64,000 nucleotides of DNA from Bacteroidia bacterium. GTDB lineage: Bacteria > Bacteroidota > Bacteroidia > Chitinophagales > Chitinophagaceae. The notes under the pieces are model-generated. The model made no database searches, had not been told where the DNA came from, and was given only the letters and a program-made list of their open reading frames with translations. The stretch covers positions 62,001 to 126,000 of the forward strand of contig JAUHYD010000008.1 of NCBI GenBank assembly GCA_030426665.1. Direction: 5' to 3'. Shown piece after piece: positions 27,337 to 39,000 of this stretch; the first letter of the stretch is position 1, and each line of letters starts with the position of its first letter. The translations under genes were made by a program, and so were the position numbers.

Positions 27337-27582
27337 CATTTTCCTCTTTCTTTTTTCTAATTTTTCCGGTTATTTCGTCAGCAAGAGCATAGCAGTTTAA
27401 CTACTTTTCTGCGTCAATACTTTTTATGGTGTTGGTTATGCCACTTCACTCTTGATTTATCCTTCAATATCTCTTTCCCTTATACATTAACGCGAACAGA
27501 TGAATCAGACATGCTGTTTCCCACATTTTGTAAATACGAATCGCAGTTTCTAAATCAATTGCTGCATTTGATTGTTACCTAG

Positions 27583-27600
27583 GTACAATTATACTTGTAC
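27583..27600. repeat. Perfect inverted repeat GTACAA-N6-TTGTAC
   Basis: An 18-nt palindromic site with 6-bp half sites and a 6-bp AT-rich centre. The size and symmetry fit a dimeric regulator's operator, but no gene starts next to it, so its role is open. Confidence 0.45.
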
Positions 27601-27878
27601 AATGATGGGAGTGCCAAAAGTTATGCGATGGGTCAGGGCGATATTTGCCGCTGCACTATCGAACGCTTAAGATTTCAAGGTTATCAATTAATTGGGTCGT
27701 GACTTTTCTCGATCGAGGCAGAATAAATAACAGATCAAAGAGCCAACAAAAAAATGCTAGCAGATGCGCACGCATTAAATTAGGTATCCGTGCATTTCCT
27801 CCGGTCGCCAACATTGGCAATTACCAGACAAATAACCAGCAGAATAGTACATATTCTTTTATATGCACGTAATATTTG

Positions 27879-27886
27879 TACATTTG
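27879..27886 (+). promoter_or_regulatory. Possible distal promoter box upstream of tuf
   Basis: TACATTTG followed by C, a full match to TAnnTTTG, with TTTT at the -33 distance. If active it would give a tuf leader of about 190 nt or an independent small RNA. Confidence 0.35.
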
Positions 27887-28005
27887 CCAATATCGGGCAT
27901 TATCGAGTGACAATTAGATAGACAATGCTATAAAAGAGGTAGGTTTTCAGTAGATTCTTTCTTGTAAAACAGCAATGAGTTTAAAGAAAGAAAAAAATAA
28001 TTTTA

Positions 28006-28042
28006 TTTGGAGACAAAATTTACCTTATATTTGCACACTTTT
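28006..28042 (+). promoter_or_regulatory. Proximal promoter of tuf
   Basis: TATATTTG (28,026-28,033) followed by CACACTTTT; the 13 nt TTTGCACACTTTT equal those at tig. A TTTG at 28,006-28,009 is only 16 nt upstream of the -7 box, closer than the usual 19. The leader to the tuf ATG is about 42 nt. Confidence 0.65.
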
Positions 28043-28081
28043 AAAATAGAGGACAAAACAATAATTTCAAAACAATAAAAA

Positions 28082-29269
28082 ATGGCAAAAGAAACCTTTA
28101 AGAGGGAGAAACCTCACGTAAACATTGGTACCATCGGCCACGTTGACCACGGTAAAACCACACTAACTGCAGCGATAACAACTATTCTGTCAAGCAAAGG
28201 TCTTGCGCAGCTGAAAGGATATGATGAGATTGATGCCGCTCCTGAAGAGAAAGAGCGTGGTATCACTATCAATACAGCACACGTTGAGTATCAAACAGAC
28301 TCAAGACACTATGCACACGTTGACTGCCCGGGTCACGCTGACTATGTGAAGAACATGATTACCGGTGCGGCTCAGATGGACGGTGCGATTCTTGTGGTTG
28401 CCTCTACAGATGGTCCTATGCCACAAACTAAAGAGCACATCCTTCTTGCCCGTCAGGTAGGTGTACCACGTATTGTAGTATTCATGAACAAGGTTGACCT
28501 TGTAGATGATGCTGAAATTCTGGAGTTGGTAGAAATGGAAATCCGTGACTTGTTGAGCAAGTATGAGTATGATGGTGACAATACACCAATCATTCAGGGT
28601 TCTGCAACAGGTGCACTTGCCGGCGATCCAAAATGGGTTAAGGCAGTTGAAGATTTGATGCAGGCGGTAGATGATTATATTCCATTGCCTCCACGCCCGG
28701 TAGATCAACCATTCCTTATGTCTGTTGAGGACGTATTTACAATTACCGGTCGTGGTACAGTTGCTACAGGTCGTATTGAGCGTGGTGTTATCAAAGTTGG
28801 TGACAACGTTGAAATCGTTGGATTCAACGAAGCTCCACTTACCTCTACTTGTACAGGTGTTGAGATGTTTAAGAAATTGCTTGACCGCGGTGAAGCAGGT
28901 GACAACGCTGGTTTGTTGTTGCGTGGAATTGAGAAGAAAGATATCCGTCGTGGAATGGTTATTACCGCTCCAAAGACTATTACTCCTCACACTGAGTTCA
29001 AAGGTGAAGTATATGTATTGAGCAAAGAAGAAGGTGGTCGTCACACTCCTTTCTTTAACAAATATCGTCCTCAGTTCTATTTCCGTACTACCGACGTAAC
29101 TGGTGAGTGCACAATGCCAGAAGGTGTTGAAATGGTAATGCCTGGTGATAACGTGAACCTTTCTGTAAAACTTATCGCTCCGATAGCGATGGAAAAAGGT
29201 CTTAAATTCGCGATTCGTGAAGGTGGCCGTACAGTAGGTGCTGGTCAGGTTACTGAAATCATCAAGTAA
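28082..29269 (+). CDS. tuf: Elongation factor Tu
   Basis: The GTPase that brings aminoacyl-tRNA to the ribosome, 395 residues. G1 is GHVDHGKT (19-26), the switch I motif RGITIN (59-64), G3 DCPGH (80-84), G4 NKVD (135-138). The three domains are complete, ending in [12 protein letters not shown]. Codon use is visibly more biased than in neighbours, as expected for high expression. In many bacteria tuf continues into tRNA-Trp-secE-nusG; here a strong terminator and an unrelated gene follow. A long antisense frame inside it is only a by-product of codon bias. Confidence 0.98.
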   Translation: MAKETFKREKPHVNIGTIGHVDHGKTTLTAAITTILSSKGLAQLKGYDEIDAAPEEKERGITINTAHVEYQTDSRHYAHVDCPGHADYVKNMITGAAQMDGAILVVASTDGPMPQTKEHILLARQVGVPRIVVFMNKVDLVDDAEILELVEMEIRDLLSKYEYDGDNTPIIQGSATGALAGDPKWVKAVEDLMQAVDDYIPLPPRPVDQPFLMSVEDVFTITGRGTVATGRIERGVIKVGDNVEIVGFNEAPLTSTCTGVEMFKKLLDRGEAGDNAGLLLRGIEKKDIRRGMVITAPKTITPHTEFKGEVYVLSKEEGGRHTPFFNKYRPQFYFRTTDVTGECTMPEGVEMVMPGDNVNLSVKLIAPIAMEKGLKFAIREGGRTVGAGQVTEIIK

Positions 29270-29321
29270 TACAGATAAGTTGGCTACAACTAGACAAGTA
29301 GTCTCTTACTGACAATAGTTG

Positions 29322-29354
29322 AAAATCCCTGCAGCCGTGCTGCGGGGATTTTTC
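29322..29354 (+). terminator. Rho-independent terminator of tuf
   Basis: Stem AAAATCCCTGCAG / CTGCGGGGATTTT (one G-T pair) with a 5-nt loop and a run of T; 52 bp after the tuf stop. It closes the tuf unit. Confidence 0.85.
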
Positions 29355-29386
29355 TTTTCAAAGGAAGTCTATAAAACAGCTACAAT

Positions 29387-29968
29387 ATGTATCCCCCTGC
29401 ATTTGAGTCCGACGAAACTTTTGACGCGCTCCTTCCGATGAGCATACGGACATTATCTGAGCAGCACTGGACGCCGATAAAGGTTGCAAAGGTTGCTGCA
29501 ATATTCCTTGCCGCTGATACGAATGCGAACATTGTAGACATAGGTGCGGGAATCGGGAAATTCTGCCTCACCGGAAACGCATTTACCAAGGCTAATTTTA
29601 CCGGAATTGAACAACGAAAAAACTTTGTGGAAGTGTCAAAGAAATTAGCCACCCGACTTGGGCTGAACCGAACGAAAATGATTCATGGCAACTTCGTAGA
29701 TATGGACATCACAGGTTACACCGGCATTTACTTTTTTAATTCATTCCACGAAAACATTGTCACGTCGGACTCTCTGGACGAGCGTGTAGAACGCTCGCCG
29801 GAATTGTACAAACAATACACAGACCACCTGACGGCACAGCTACTGGCAATGCCGATAGGCACCCGACTTGCTACTTACTGGCTGGCTGTAACGGAAATTC
29901 CGGGGTCTTACAAACTGGTGGGCGCCCAATTTGACAACTTGCTGAAAATGTGGATTAAGAAGTCTTAA
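29387..29968 (+). CDS. SAM-dependent methyltransferase-like protein
   Basis: A 193-residue protein with a recognisable class I methyltransferase core: motif I NIVDIGAGIGKFCLTG (48-63) and the acidic strand-2 end in FTGIEQRKNF. The residue run IYFFNSFHENI occupies the motif IV place. An N-terminal helix HWTPIKVAKVAAIFLAAD precedes motif I, as in DOT1-like and small tRNA/protein methyltransferases. The substrate is unknown. The gene is a single unit between the tuf terminator and the giant surface-protein gene, with no obvious functional link to either. Confidence 0.65.
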   Translation: MYPPAFESDETFDALLPMSIRTLSEQHWTPIKVAKVAAIFLAADTNANIVDIGAGIGKFCLTGNAFTKANFTGIEQRKNFVEVSKKLATRLGLNRTKMIHGNFVDMDITGYTGIYFFNSFHENIVTSDSLDERVERSPELYKQYTDHLTAQLLAMPIGTRLATYWLAVTEIPGSYKLVGAQFDNLLKMWIKKS

Positions 29969-30073
29969 GCTGCCTTCCCTGTGCGACAACTACTTATACA
30001 ATTGGGTTAAGATGTATTTTTTTATACCTTTATAGTAACTATTGTTTATATCTTACTCTATTAAGTATGTCCA

Positions 30074-33000
30074 ATGAAATTATGCCCAAAACTAAAATTA
30101 TATTCCGGCGCTCAGCGGGGTAAAAATGGTTACGACCTTAGGATACGTATCATCACGATGCTGGTGCTTATCGGCACGTGCGCTAAATCTCAACCGGTTA
30201 TTACCGCATTAAGTAGTTATGCCGGACATCCGGGTACAACAATTAATATTACAGGAACCGGGTTTAATACTACTGCTGATAGTAACGAAGTCTGGTTTGG
30301 TGGGGGAAAGGCAAACATAACTTCCGGTAGTGATACATCTTTAACGGTAACTATTCCGGTCGGAGCGACTTTCTTTCCTGTGTCTGTAAATAATAAAGCG
30401 AATTTACTTACGGGCTATTCAGCGAAATCGTTTTTACCGACGTTCGACAATAGCCAATACGTTGCCGACACAATAAATCTGGTTGAATCGCATAAATTGC
30501 CAGGAGGAAACAGGTTTAGCCCGGATAACGTCGAAATTATTGACATTGATGGTGACGGGAAACCCGAGTTAGTTGCACGAAAAAGAAAATCTGTATATAT
30601 ATTTAGAAATATCGGTTCTGCCGGGCAAATTAATGATGCCACATTTGCACCGAGTCATGAGTTCTTTTTTCACGATCAAGCTAGTGAAAACAGTGCCCTC
30701 ACGGATTTAAAAATACAAGACATAAATGGCGACAACAAGCCGGATCTGGTTGCCTGTTTTTCCAAAACAAAATACTATAGTTTAGGCATTGGGCTTGTTT
30801 CGGTACTTCTAAACACATCTGTTACAGGAACAATAGACAATTCGTCGTTTGCACCCTATATGCATTATTATGTAAGCCGCTTTCCCATGCGACTAGCGAT
30901 TGCCGATTTTGATGGTGACGGACGACCAGATATTGCAACTATGGGAACAGTTTACTACTTAGGGGTCAGCATTTTAAGAAACACGATAGTTAATGGCATG
31001 TTGACGGCCGGCTCTTTCGCTACACGAATAGACAAGAAGTTTCCCACTTCAGCACTTATCGAAGGAACAGTTCCAATAAGCGATATGGCAACCGGGGATA
31101 TAGATGGGGATGGTAAACAAGACATAGTTGTTAAAAGAGGTCTTGCCTTGTCACTAACGGTACTACGTAACGTATGCACACCCGGCGTTATTGATTTCGA
31201 ATCATTTTCTGATGGAGTTGACATTGCAAGCCCATATGAAACGGCGACACAAATGGTCCTTGCTGATGTGGACGGCGATGGTAAGCTCGATATGGTTTCA
31301 AGCGACAATAGTAAAAGTAAGATTGATATCTGGAAAAATATATCAACACCCGGGACAATTGAACCAACTTCCTTTTTCAAGGCTGGCACATATCCTGTAA
31401 ATGGCAAACCAGACTATTTAAGAGTTGGCGATCTTAATGGCGACGGAAAACCTGACGTTGCTGTAACATGCTCGTCAGATACAGAAGGAGCGTCTATCTG
31501 TATTTTACGGAACGGTTCTACGACGGGCTCTATTGACTCGACTTCATTTGCCCCATACATTCAGTACTATAATGAGTCAATCAGCAATAAAATAGCTATT
31601 GGAGATATGGATGGTGACGGGATACCTGATTTAGCATTAAGTAACGGCAACCGCACGTTCGGCGCCCCTAACTATATTACCCTGTATCGGAACAAACCAA
31701 TATTTCAGACTCCGATAGTTGGCCCTTCAAGTATGTGTGATGGAGGCGATACCACAACCTTCAGCATTGCGCTAACAGGCGGCACCTGGAGCAGCAGCGA
31801 CACAGGGGTTGCAACAATAGACACTCTAACCGGATTGACAACAAGTGCAAGTGCCGGAGTCACAATCATAACATACACCTACGACACGACTGTTACAACT
31901 ACTGCCCTTATTGTGCACCCGTCTGCATCGACAATTGCGGGGGGCTCCGAGTATTGTATCGGAGTTGGCGGCGTGCTTTCAAACCTCGCACCAAACGGAA
32001 TCTGGAGCAGTGCCGATACATCTGTAGCTGCTGTAGACTCCTTTGGAAATATTGCTGCAATGAGCGCCGGAACAACGCAAATAAGCTATGCCACCTCATG
32101 CGGCACGGCTGCCGTCAAAAACATTACGGTAAATCCTTTTCCGGACGCAATCGCCGGAAGTACCAGTATAGATGTTGGCGATACCAGTACTTTGTCAAAC
32201 TCGACAGGCGGCGGTATCTGGAGCAGCGTCGACACATCTATTGTTGTCATCAACCCGACAACAGGTTTCGCGTTTGGAAAGCGTGCAAGCAGTTGTGCCA
32301 TAACTTACGAGGTGAATGGGTGTAGCGTTTCGGCTACTGTTACAGTTAATGCAAGCTCGCTACCTGCACCAACAATAACAGCTGTAAGTACTGTCGCGGA
32401 AGAACCGGGCGAGAGTATTAGCCTGACCGGGACTAATTTCAATACGGCTACATCAGGCAATGTTGTCTATTTTGGTGCTACGCGTGGCACAGTCAACTCG
32501 GCTAGCAGTACGATGCTCAACGTAACAGTACCGGCATGGTCTACCGACGAACATATATCAGTTAACAATACTGAGTCGGCACTCACGGGATATACCAAAC
32601 CGCGATTCAGTCCATCATTCGACTATACCAACTATTTACCAGATATTAATTTTGTTAGTGAATATAAGATGTATAGTTTTCGTAGAGGCGGAGACGATGC
32701 AACAATTGCCGACATAGACGGGGATGGGAAATTTGACATTATAGATGTAGATGTGAGCAGCGAGAACATTGTTGTATCCCGAAACAACATTATGGATGGA
32801 GCGCTTACTGCCTCATCACTAGAGCAAGGTGTCTATTTTCAGTCTACCGCACCGAGTTCAGTCAATCATAGTTCTTATACGGCACATGTGCTTGCCACCG
32901 GAGATATAGATGGGGATGGACATCCGGATATTGTATCTGTAAATCCTGCACCAAAAACTTTTTCAGTATTCAGAAATACTGCCGTACCCGGAATTATAGA

Positions 33001-36000
33001 CTCTTCATCATTGGCCCCTGCTGTCGAGTTTGATGTAAGTGCAAGCGAGCCAAGCAGTATAGCTTTGTGCGACTTTGACCTTGACGGGAAACTAGACGTA
33101 GTGATTGTAAACAACGCATCAAACACTGTTTCCGTATTCCATAATACAAGTACATCCGGGTTCATAGATAGCAACTCGTTTGGTGCAAGGGTAGATTTCG
33201 CCACAGGAACAAGGCCTGTTGCCGTTGCGACCGGAGATATCGACGGAGATGGCAAGCCTGATATAATAGTAACAAACCATGTTGGTTATGCTTCAGTGGG
33301 CACCATTTCGATATTGCGAAACACAACAACCCCTGACACTATCAACAGCAGTTCGTTTGCGGCAAAAGTAGATTTTTCGGCTGGCCTGCAACCCTTTTTT
33401 CCTGCGATCGGGGATATTGACGGAGATGGGAAACCGGATATTTGTGTATTCAATAACGAGGCCTCCTATTTTTCATTATTTCGGAATACTGCTACCCCGG
33501 GTTCTATAACTTCAGGTTCCCTTTCATCGAGAGTTGCTATAACAGTTTCGTCAGCAAACACAACGCAGGGGTATGGACAATTGGTGGATGTTACCGGAGA
33601 CGGGAAACCCGAAGTTGTATTTACAATGTTGAATTCCGGAGAATATGCGAAGGTATATGTATGTAAAAACACAGCAACACCCGGAACAATAAACTCATCT
33701 TCTTTTGCAGCAAAAGTTCAGGTAGCAAATAGCCTCTACCGCTTCTTTGTCGGAGACATAGACGGAGACCATAAACCAGATATAATAGACCCAGGTTACG
33801 CAACCTATCTTAGGGTAATAAAAAACAACCCACTAGCCATTAGCAAACCCACATCAATTTGTGTAGGACAGACACAAACACTCCACCACGTTCAAACGGG
33901 AGGTTACTGGAGCAGCAGCGACCCTTCTATTGCTACCATTGGCACGGCAAGCGGTGTGGTAACAGGTGTTTCCGCTGGTTCGGCAACAATTATCTACGCA
34001 ATACCAGGTGGAGGATACGACTCTACAACAGTAACAGTGTTTGCCATACCTACCCCTATAACCGGACCTGCAACATCATGCACCGGGGATTTAGTACTGT
34101 TTACGAATGATGCCAAGGGTGGCGAATGGGACATTTTGAACTTTACCGGCCTCGGGCTCATTGACTCTTCCGGTTATGTCATAAGCCAACGGTCCGGCGT
34201 CGCCCGGATATCTTATACCATCGGTTGTGCCACACCTGTCATTAAAAATGTGACTTTCAATCCAGTTCCGGACTGGATTGAAGGCCCTGACAGCCTCTAT
34301 CCGGGAACCTACACAACCCTGACTAACACCGTTGCCGGTGGGACCTGGACCAGCAGCGACACCTCTATTGCAACGATAAACTCCTCCGGGGTGATTTCAG
34401 CAATGACCGAAGGCAATACTATTATAACTTATAGTCTTTCAACCGGCTGCAAAGTAATGAAGCGCATAAAGGTATACCCTGACATATTTCCACCGATTGT
34501 AACTTCGGTGACACCGGCAATTGCCATACCGGGAGACACTGTCACGATTTCAGGTTCTAATTTTGCTACGACGACTGATAGCAATGTAGCCTACTTCGGG
34601 CCGGTGAGGGCAACGCTTTTATCTGCGAGTTCTACATCGTTATCGGCAATTGTCCCTGTAAGCAGCACATTTAACCATGTTTCGGTCACCAGACCCGGTA
34701 CCGGACGTACAGGCCACTACATTAGTCATTTCCTGCCAACATTCGATAGTAATATTTACAGAACCGAAACTGTAAACCTGGAGCCAAAAGTGAATTTTCC
34801 GGCTGTTGACAAAACGACTTCGGTTGCAACCGGAGATCTTGACGGAGACGGGAAACCGGATGTAGTAGCGTTAAGTTGGTTCAACCGAGTGATTTCGATT
34901 TACAGAAACGTAAGTGATAGCGGAGTTATTGACTCCACATCATTGACTGAAAAGTACGAAATTGGTGTTGAGGCCGAATACGCAAGATATCTTGTATTAG
35001 CTGACTTCGACGGAGATGGGAAACAGGATATTCTTGTTTCTGCACGCAGTGGTTATCATACGAGCTATGAAGGAGGTGACTTCATATTCATCTATCGAAA
35101 TATCTCTGTTCCGGGTGTACTTGACTCCAACTCCTTCGCGGCACCGGTACGGCTACATTCTGTTTACAGCGTTAGCTCTTTTGCTGTTGCTGACTTAGAT
35201 ATGGATGGCAAGCCGGATATTATTGCGCCGAGACCATCTCCCTATTTTAGTTTTTGGCGCAACACTTCCACTCCCGGAGTAATAAAAGCCAATTTGCTAG
35301 ATGTACTGGATGATGTATCTATCACCAGTGCAGGTCCCAGTACAAAGGAAGTAGTAATTGGAGATTTAGATGGCGACGGATTGAGCGACTTTGTTGCCTC
35401 ATTAGGCAATAAAATTGCTCTTTATAGAAATACATCACAAAGAGGTCTTTTTTCATTTGTTGGTCCTATTTACATTGATTTTGGATTGAATGACTATGGT
35501 GATATTGCAATGGGAGATCTGGATGGTGATGGCAAGCAGGATTTGGTCACCCTGAGCACATCCACTACAAACAGGGTATTTTCTATACTTAGAAATACAG
35601 CGACACCCGGAGAAATATCAGGTAGCTCCTTTGCCGCAAAAGTTGACTTTCCCTCTACGTACTGGAATCTCTACGGAGTTGACATTGCTGACATGAACGG
35701 AGACGCCAAGCCGGACATTGTGATTACCTCGGAATACTCAGAAAGAATTGGAGTGTTCACTAATACTTCGACTCCCGGAACGATTGATACAAGCTCATTT
35801 TCTATGGCGGCATCTATCAATCTCATGGAGAAGGTGACGGAAATAACACTCACAGACATTGATGGTGATAAAATTACCGACATTGTGGCGGCAGGTAAAG
35901 AGACAGAATCTGTCATTATACTAAGAAACCATCCGCTATTTGCGTTTACCGACATCTGGGGCCCATCAGAGATTTGCCTGGGAACCACAGCATCATATAC

Positions 36001-39000
36001 CCATGATACAGCAGGTGGAATATGGAGCTGTAGTAACGATACAATAGCCACTATCTCCTCATCAGGAATAGTAACAACGCATTCCTCAGGCACGGCATTT
36101 ATTACTTATTCGACTCCTAATGATACTGCCACGAAACTAATTTCAGTAGTGACCTTTCCTGATCTTGATACGATTACCGGACCTTCAAAAGTGTATGTAG
36201 ACTCTTCTATCACACTCGCAAATACTGAGTCTGGGGGAGTGTGGCAATCATCTGACACAACAATTTTGGTTGTTGATGAATCGGGACACGCTACCGGTAT
36301 CAGTTATGGAACGGCAACAATAAAATACGTCTATGAAAATGCTTGTGGCGTAGACTCTACAGAGAAAGTGATTGATGTAGATACATTAATCGACTTTGAG
36401 GTTACGGGTTCACTTTTACTTTGTTCAGAAGCAAGTACCACGCTTGTCGCATCACCGTCCGGGGGCGCATGGAGTTGCACCGATACCACTATCGCAACTA
36501 TAGATGCTGCTACCGGGGTCGTTGTCGCCCAATCATCAGGGACTGCCACGATTTACTACTCCATCGGAGATCAAATGACATCGGTCAGCATAACGGTATC
36601 AGAACCTGTAACAATTACAGGAGCCGGGACACTGTGTACCGGACAATCAGAAAACTACGTGGGGCTTCCGACAGGTGGTGCATGGACAAACAGCGACACC
36701 ACTTATGCAACGATAAGCCCGACAGGTCTGGCAACCGGCATGGATGTTGGCACAGCAATAATTACTTACACTTTGCCAAACGGTTGTTCTGCCACAACCA
36801 CGATTACCGTAAACCAGCTTCCGGATGCAATTGTAGGGGTACAAGAAGTGTGTATTGACGCGACAACTGCGCTCTCTAATATGGCTACCGGCGGACTGTG
36901 GAGCAGTGCTGATACTGCGACGGTAACGATAGACGCAACGGGCGTAGCTACAGGAATCGCAACCGGAACAACAACTATTACCTATGCGCTGCCGGACGGA
37001 TGTTATACAACTACGACAATAACAGTAAATGCACTACCCGAAAGCATCACGGGAACGCTGGAAGTTTGCGAAGAAAGCGAAACTACTTTAATCTCCACAA
37101 CAGGTGGAGGAACATGGACAAGCGACAACACGACCATCGCCACAATCAGTAGTACAGGGTTGGCTTCCGGTGTCAATGCAGGTACTGCCAATATATCCTA
37201 CTCGCTGCCAACAGGCTGCTCTGTAACTACAGTTTTAACTGTAAAACAGCTGCCTGAAGTGATCACAGGTACGCTGCAGATTTGTGAGGAATCTACAACC
37301 ACCCTCACAAATACCATAACGGGTGGGACATGGAGCAGTGGCTCGACTGCAATCGCATCGATAATTGGAACGGGCATTGCAACGGGTGTAGCAGCCGGAA
37401 CAACAATCATAACGTATACGCTACCGGAAGGGTGTTATACTACTACGACTCTCACGGTAAATGTACTACCCGAAACCATAACGGGGGTATTTGAAGTATG
37501 TGAAGGAAGTACAATCACGTTAGCCAACGTAACAAGTGGCGGAACATGGGCAAGCGACAATATAACCGTCGCCACCATCAGTAGTGCAGGATTGGTTTCC
37601 GGCACTAATGCAGGTACCACCAACATCACCTATATGCTGCCGGCAGGATGTTATACCTCTGTCACCGTTACAGTAAATCAGCAACCGGAAGCAATCTCCG
37701 GAACGCTACAAGTTTGTGAAGGGGCGACAACCACTCTCTCAAATTCCATAACAGGAGGTACATGGAGCAGCAGCTCGATTGCAAATGCTACAATAACCGG
37801 AACAGGGATCGCAACAGGATCGGCTACGGGTACAACAACAATAACGTATGCACTACCCGACGGGTGTTACACAACTGCTACCCTAACAGTAAATGAAATG
37901 CCCGAAGACATAACGGGGACATTTGATGTATGTGAAGGAAGTACAATCTCGTTAACCAACACTACAAGTGGAGGCGCATGGACAAGCGAGAACACAACTG
38001 TCGCCACAATAAACGGTATTGGTTTAGCTTCCGGCATCAATGCAGGCACAGCCAATATAACTTATATGCTGCCTGCAGGATGTTACACCAGTGCCACCGT
38101 TACCGTAAATCAGCAGCCGGAAGCAATAAACGGAGTGCTACACGTTTGTGAAGGAGCTACAACCTCCCTCTCAAATTCCATAACAGGTGGCACATGGAGC
38201 AGTAGCTCGACTGTAAATGCGACAATAACAGGAACAGGGGTAGCAACAGGTGTAACAGCCGGCACGACAACGATAACGTATGCACTACCCGACGGGTGTC
38301 GCACAACAGCGACACTAACAGTAAATGAACAACCCGAAGACATTACCGGAACCCTTGAGGTTTGTGAGGGTTCATCGACAACACTATCCAGTGCCACGCC
38401 CGGCGGGAGCTGGAGCAGTGCAGATGTTTCTATTGCGACCGTCAGCACTGCAGGAGAGGTAACCGGTTTCGCTGCAAACACCGCAAGTATCATCTATACT
38501 TTGCCGGATGGCTGTAGTACGTCTACATCCGTTACGGTAAATCCATTACCGGAACCGATAACCGGTGACTCGACTATATGCAAAGGGGCAACAGAAACAC
38601 TTCATAATAGCACTCCCGGCGGTGTATGGAGCAGTAGCATTCACCTTATAGCCGACGTTGACACTTCGGGCACTGTATTAGGTATTAATGCCGGAATATC
38701 AAGAATCACTTACGCTCTTACTACCGGCTGTTTTGTAAGCAAACTGGTAACGGTAAATCCGGCCCTTCCGACCATAGTGGGACCGGAGACTGTATGTGTA
38801 GGAACCAACACACCCTTTACCAATGCTACCGTAGGTGGCACATGGAGTAGTGAAACATCGATAATTGCATCTATCGACGAATCCGGGATACTAAATGCCA
38901 TAACCCCCGGCATTACCACTATCAGCTATACTTTGCCCACAGGATGTTATGCAACTAAGGTAATAACTGTAAATCCGGCTATTTCGACGATAATGGGACC

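Larger units (their letters stand above)
27337..28081. other. 745-bp gene-poor spacer between the tRNA cluster and tuf
   Basis: No credible protein gene. The only frame over 60 codons (27,645-27,872) is basic, lacks any motif, and has no convincing start context. The spacer holds an 18-nt perfect inverted repeat (27,583-27,600), a TACATTTG box (27,879-27,886) that could give a roughly 190-nt tuf leader, and the proximal tuf promoter. The first 40 bp after the last tRNA are T-rich (TTTTCCTCTTTCTTTTTTC) and may end the tRNA transcript. Confidence 0.5.

Noticed and set aside
27645-27872. 75-codon frame in the tRNA-tuf spacer
   Set aside because: No motif, no plausible start signal, basic random-looking composition.
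28301-29044. 247-codon open frame antisense to tuf
   Set aside because: It mirrors the strongly biased codons of tuf; its translation has no motif and is Cys/Thr/Asn-rich in a way typical of a shadow frame.
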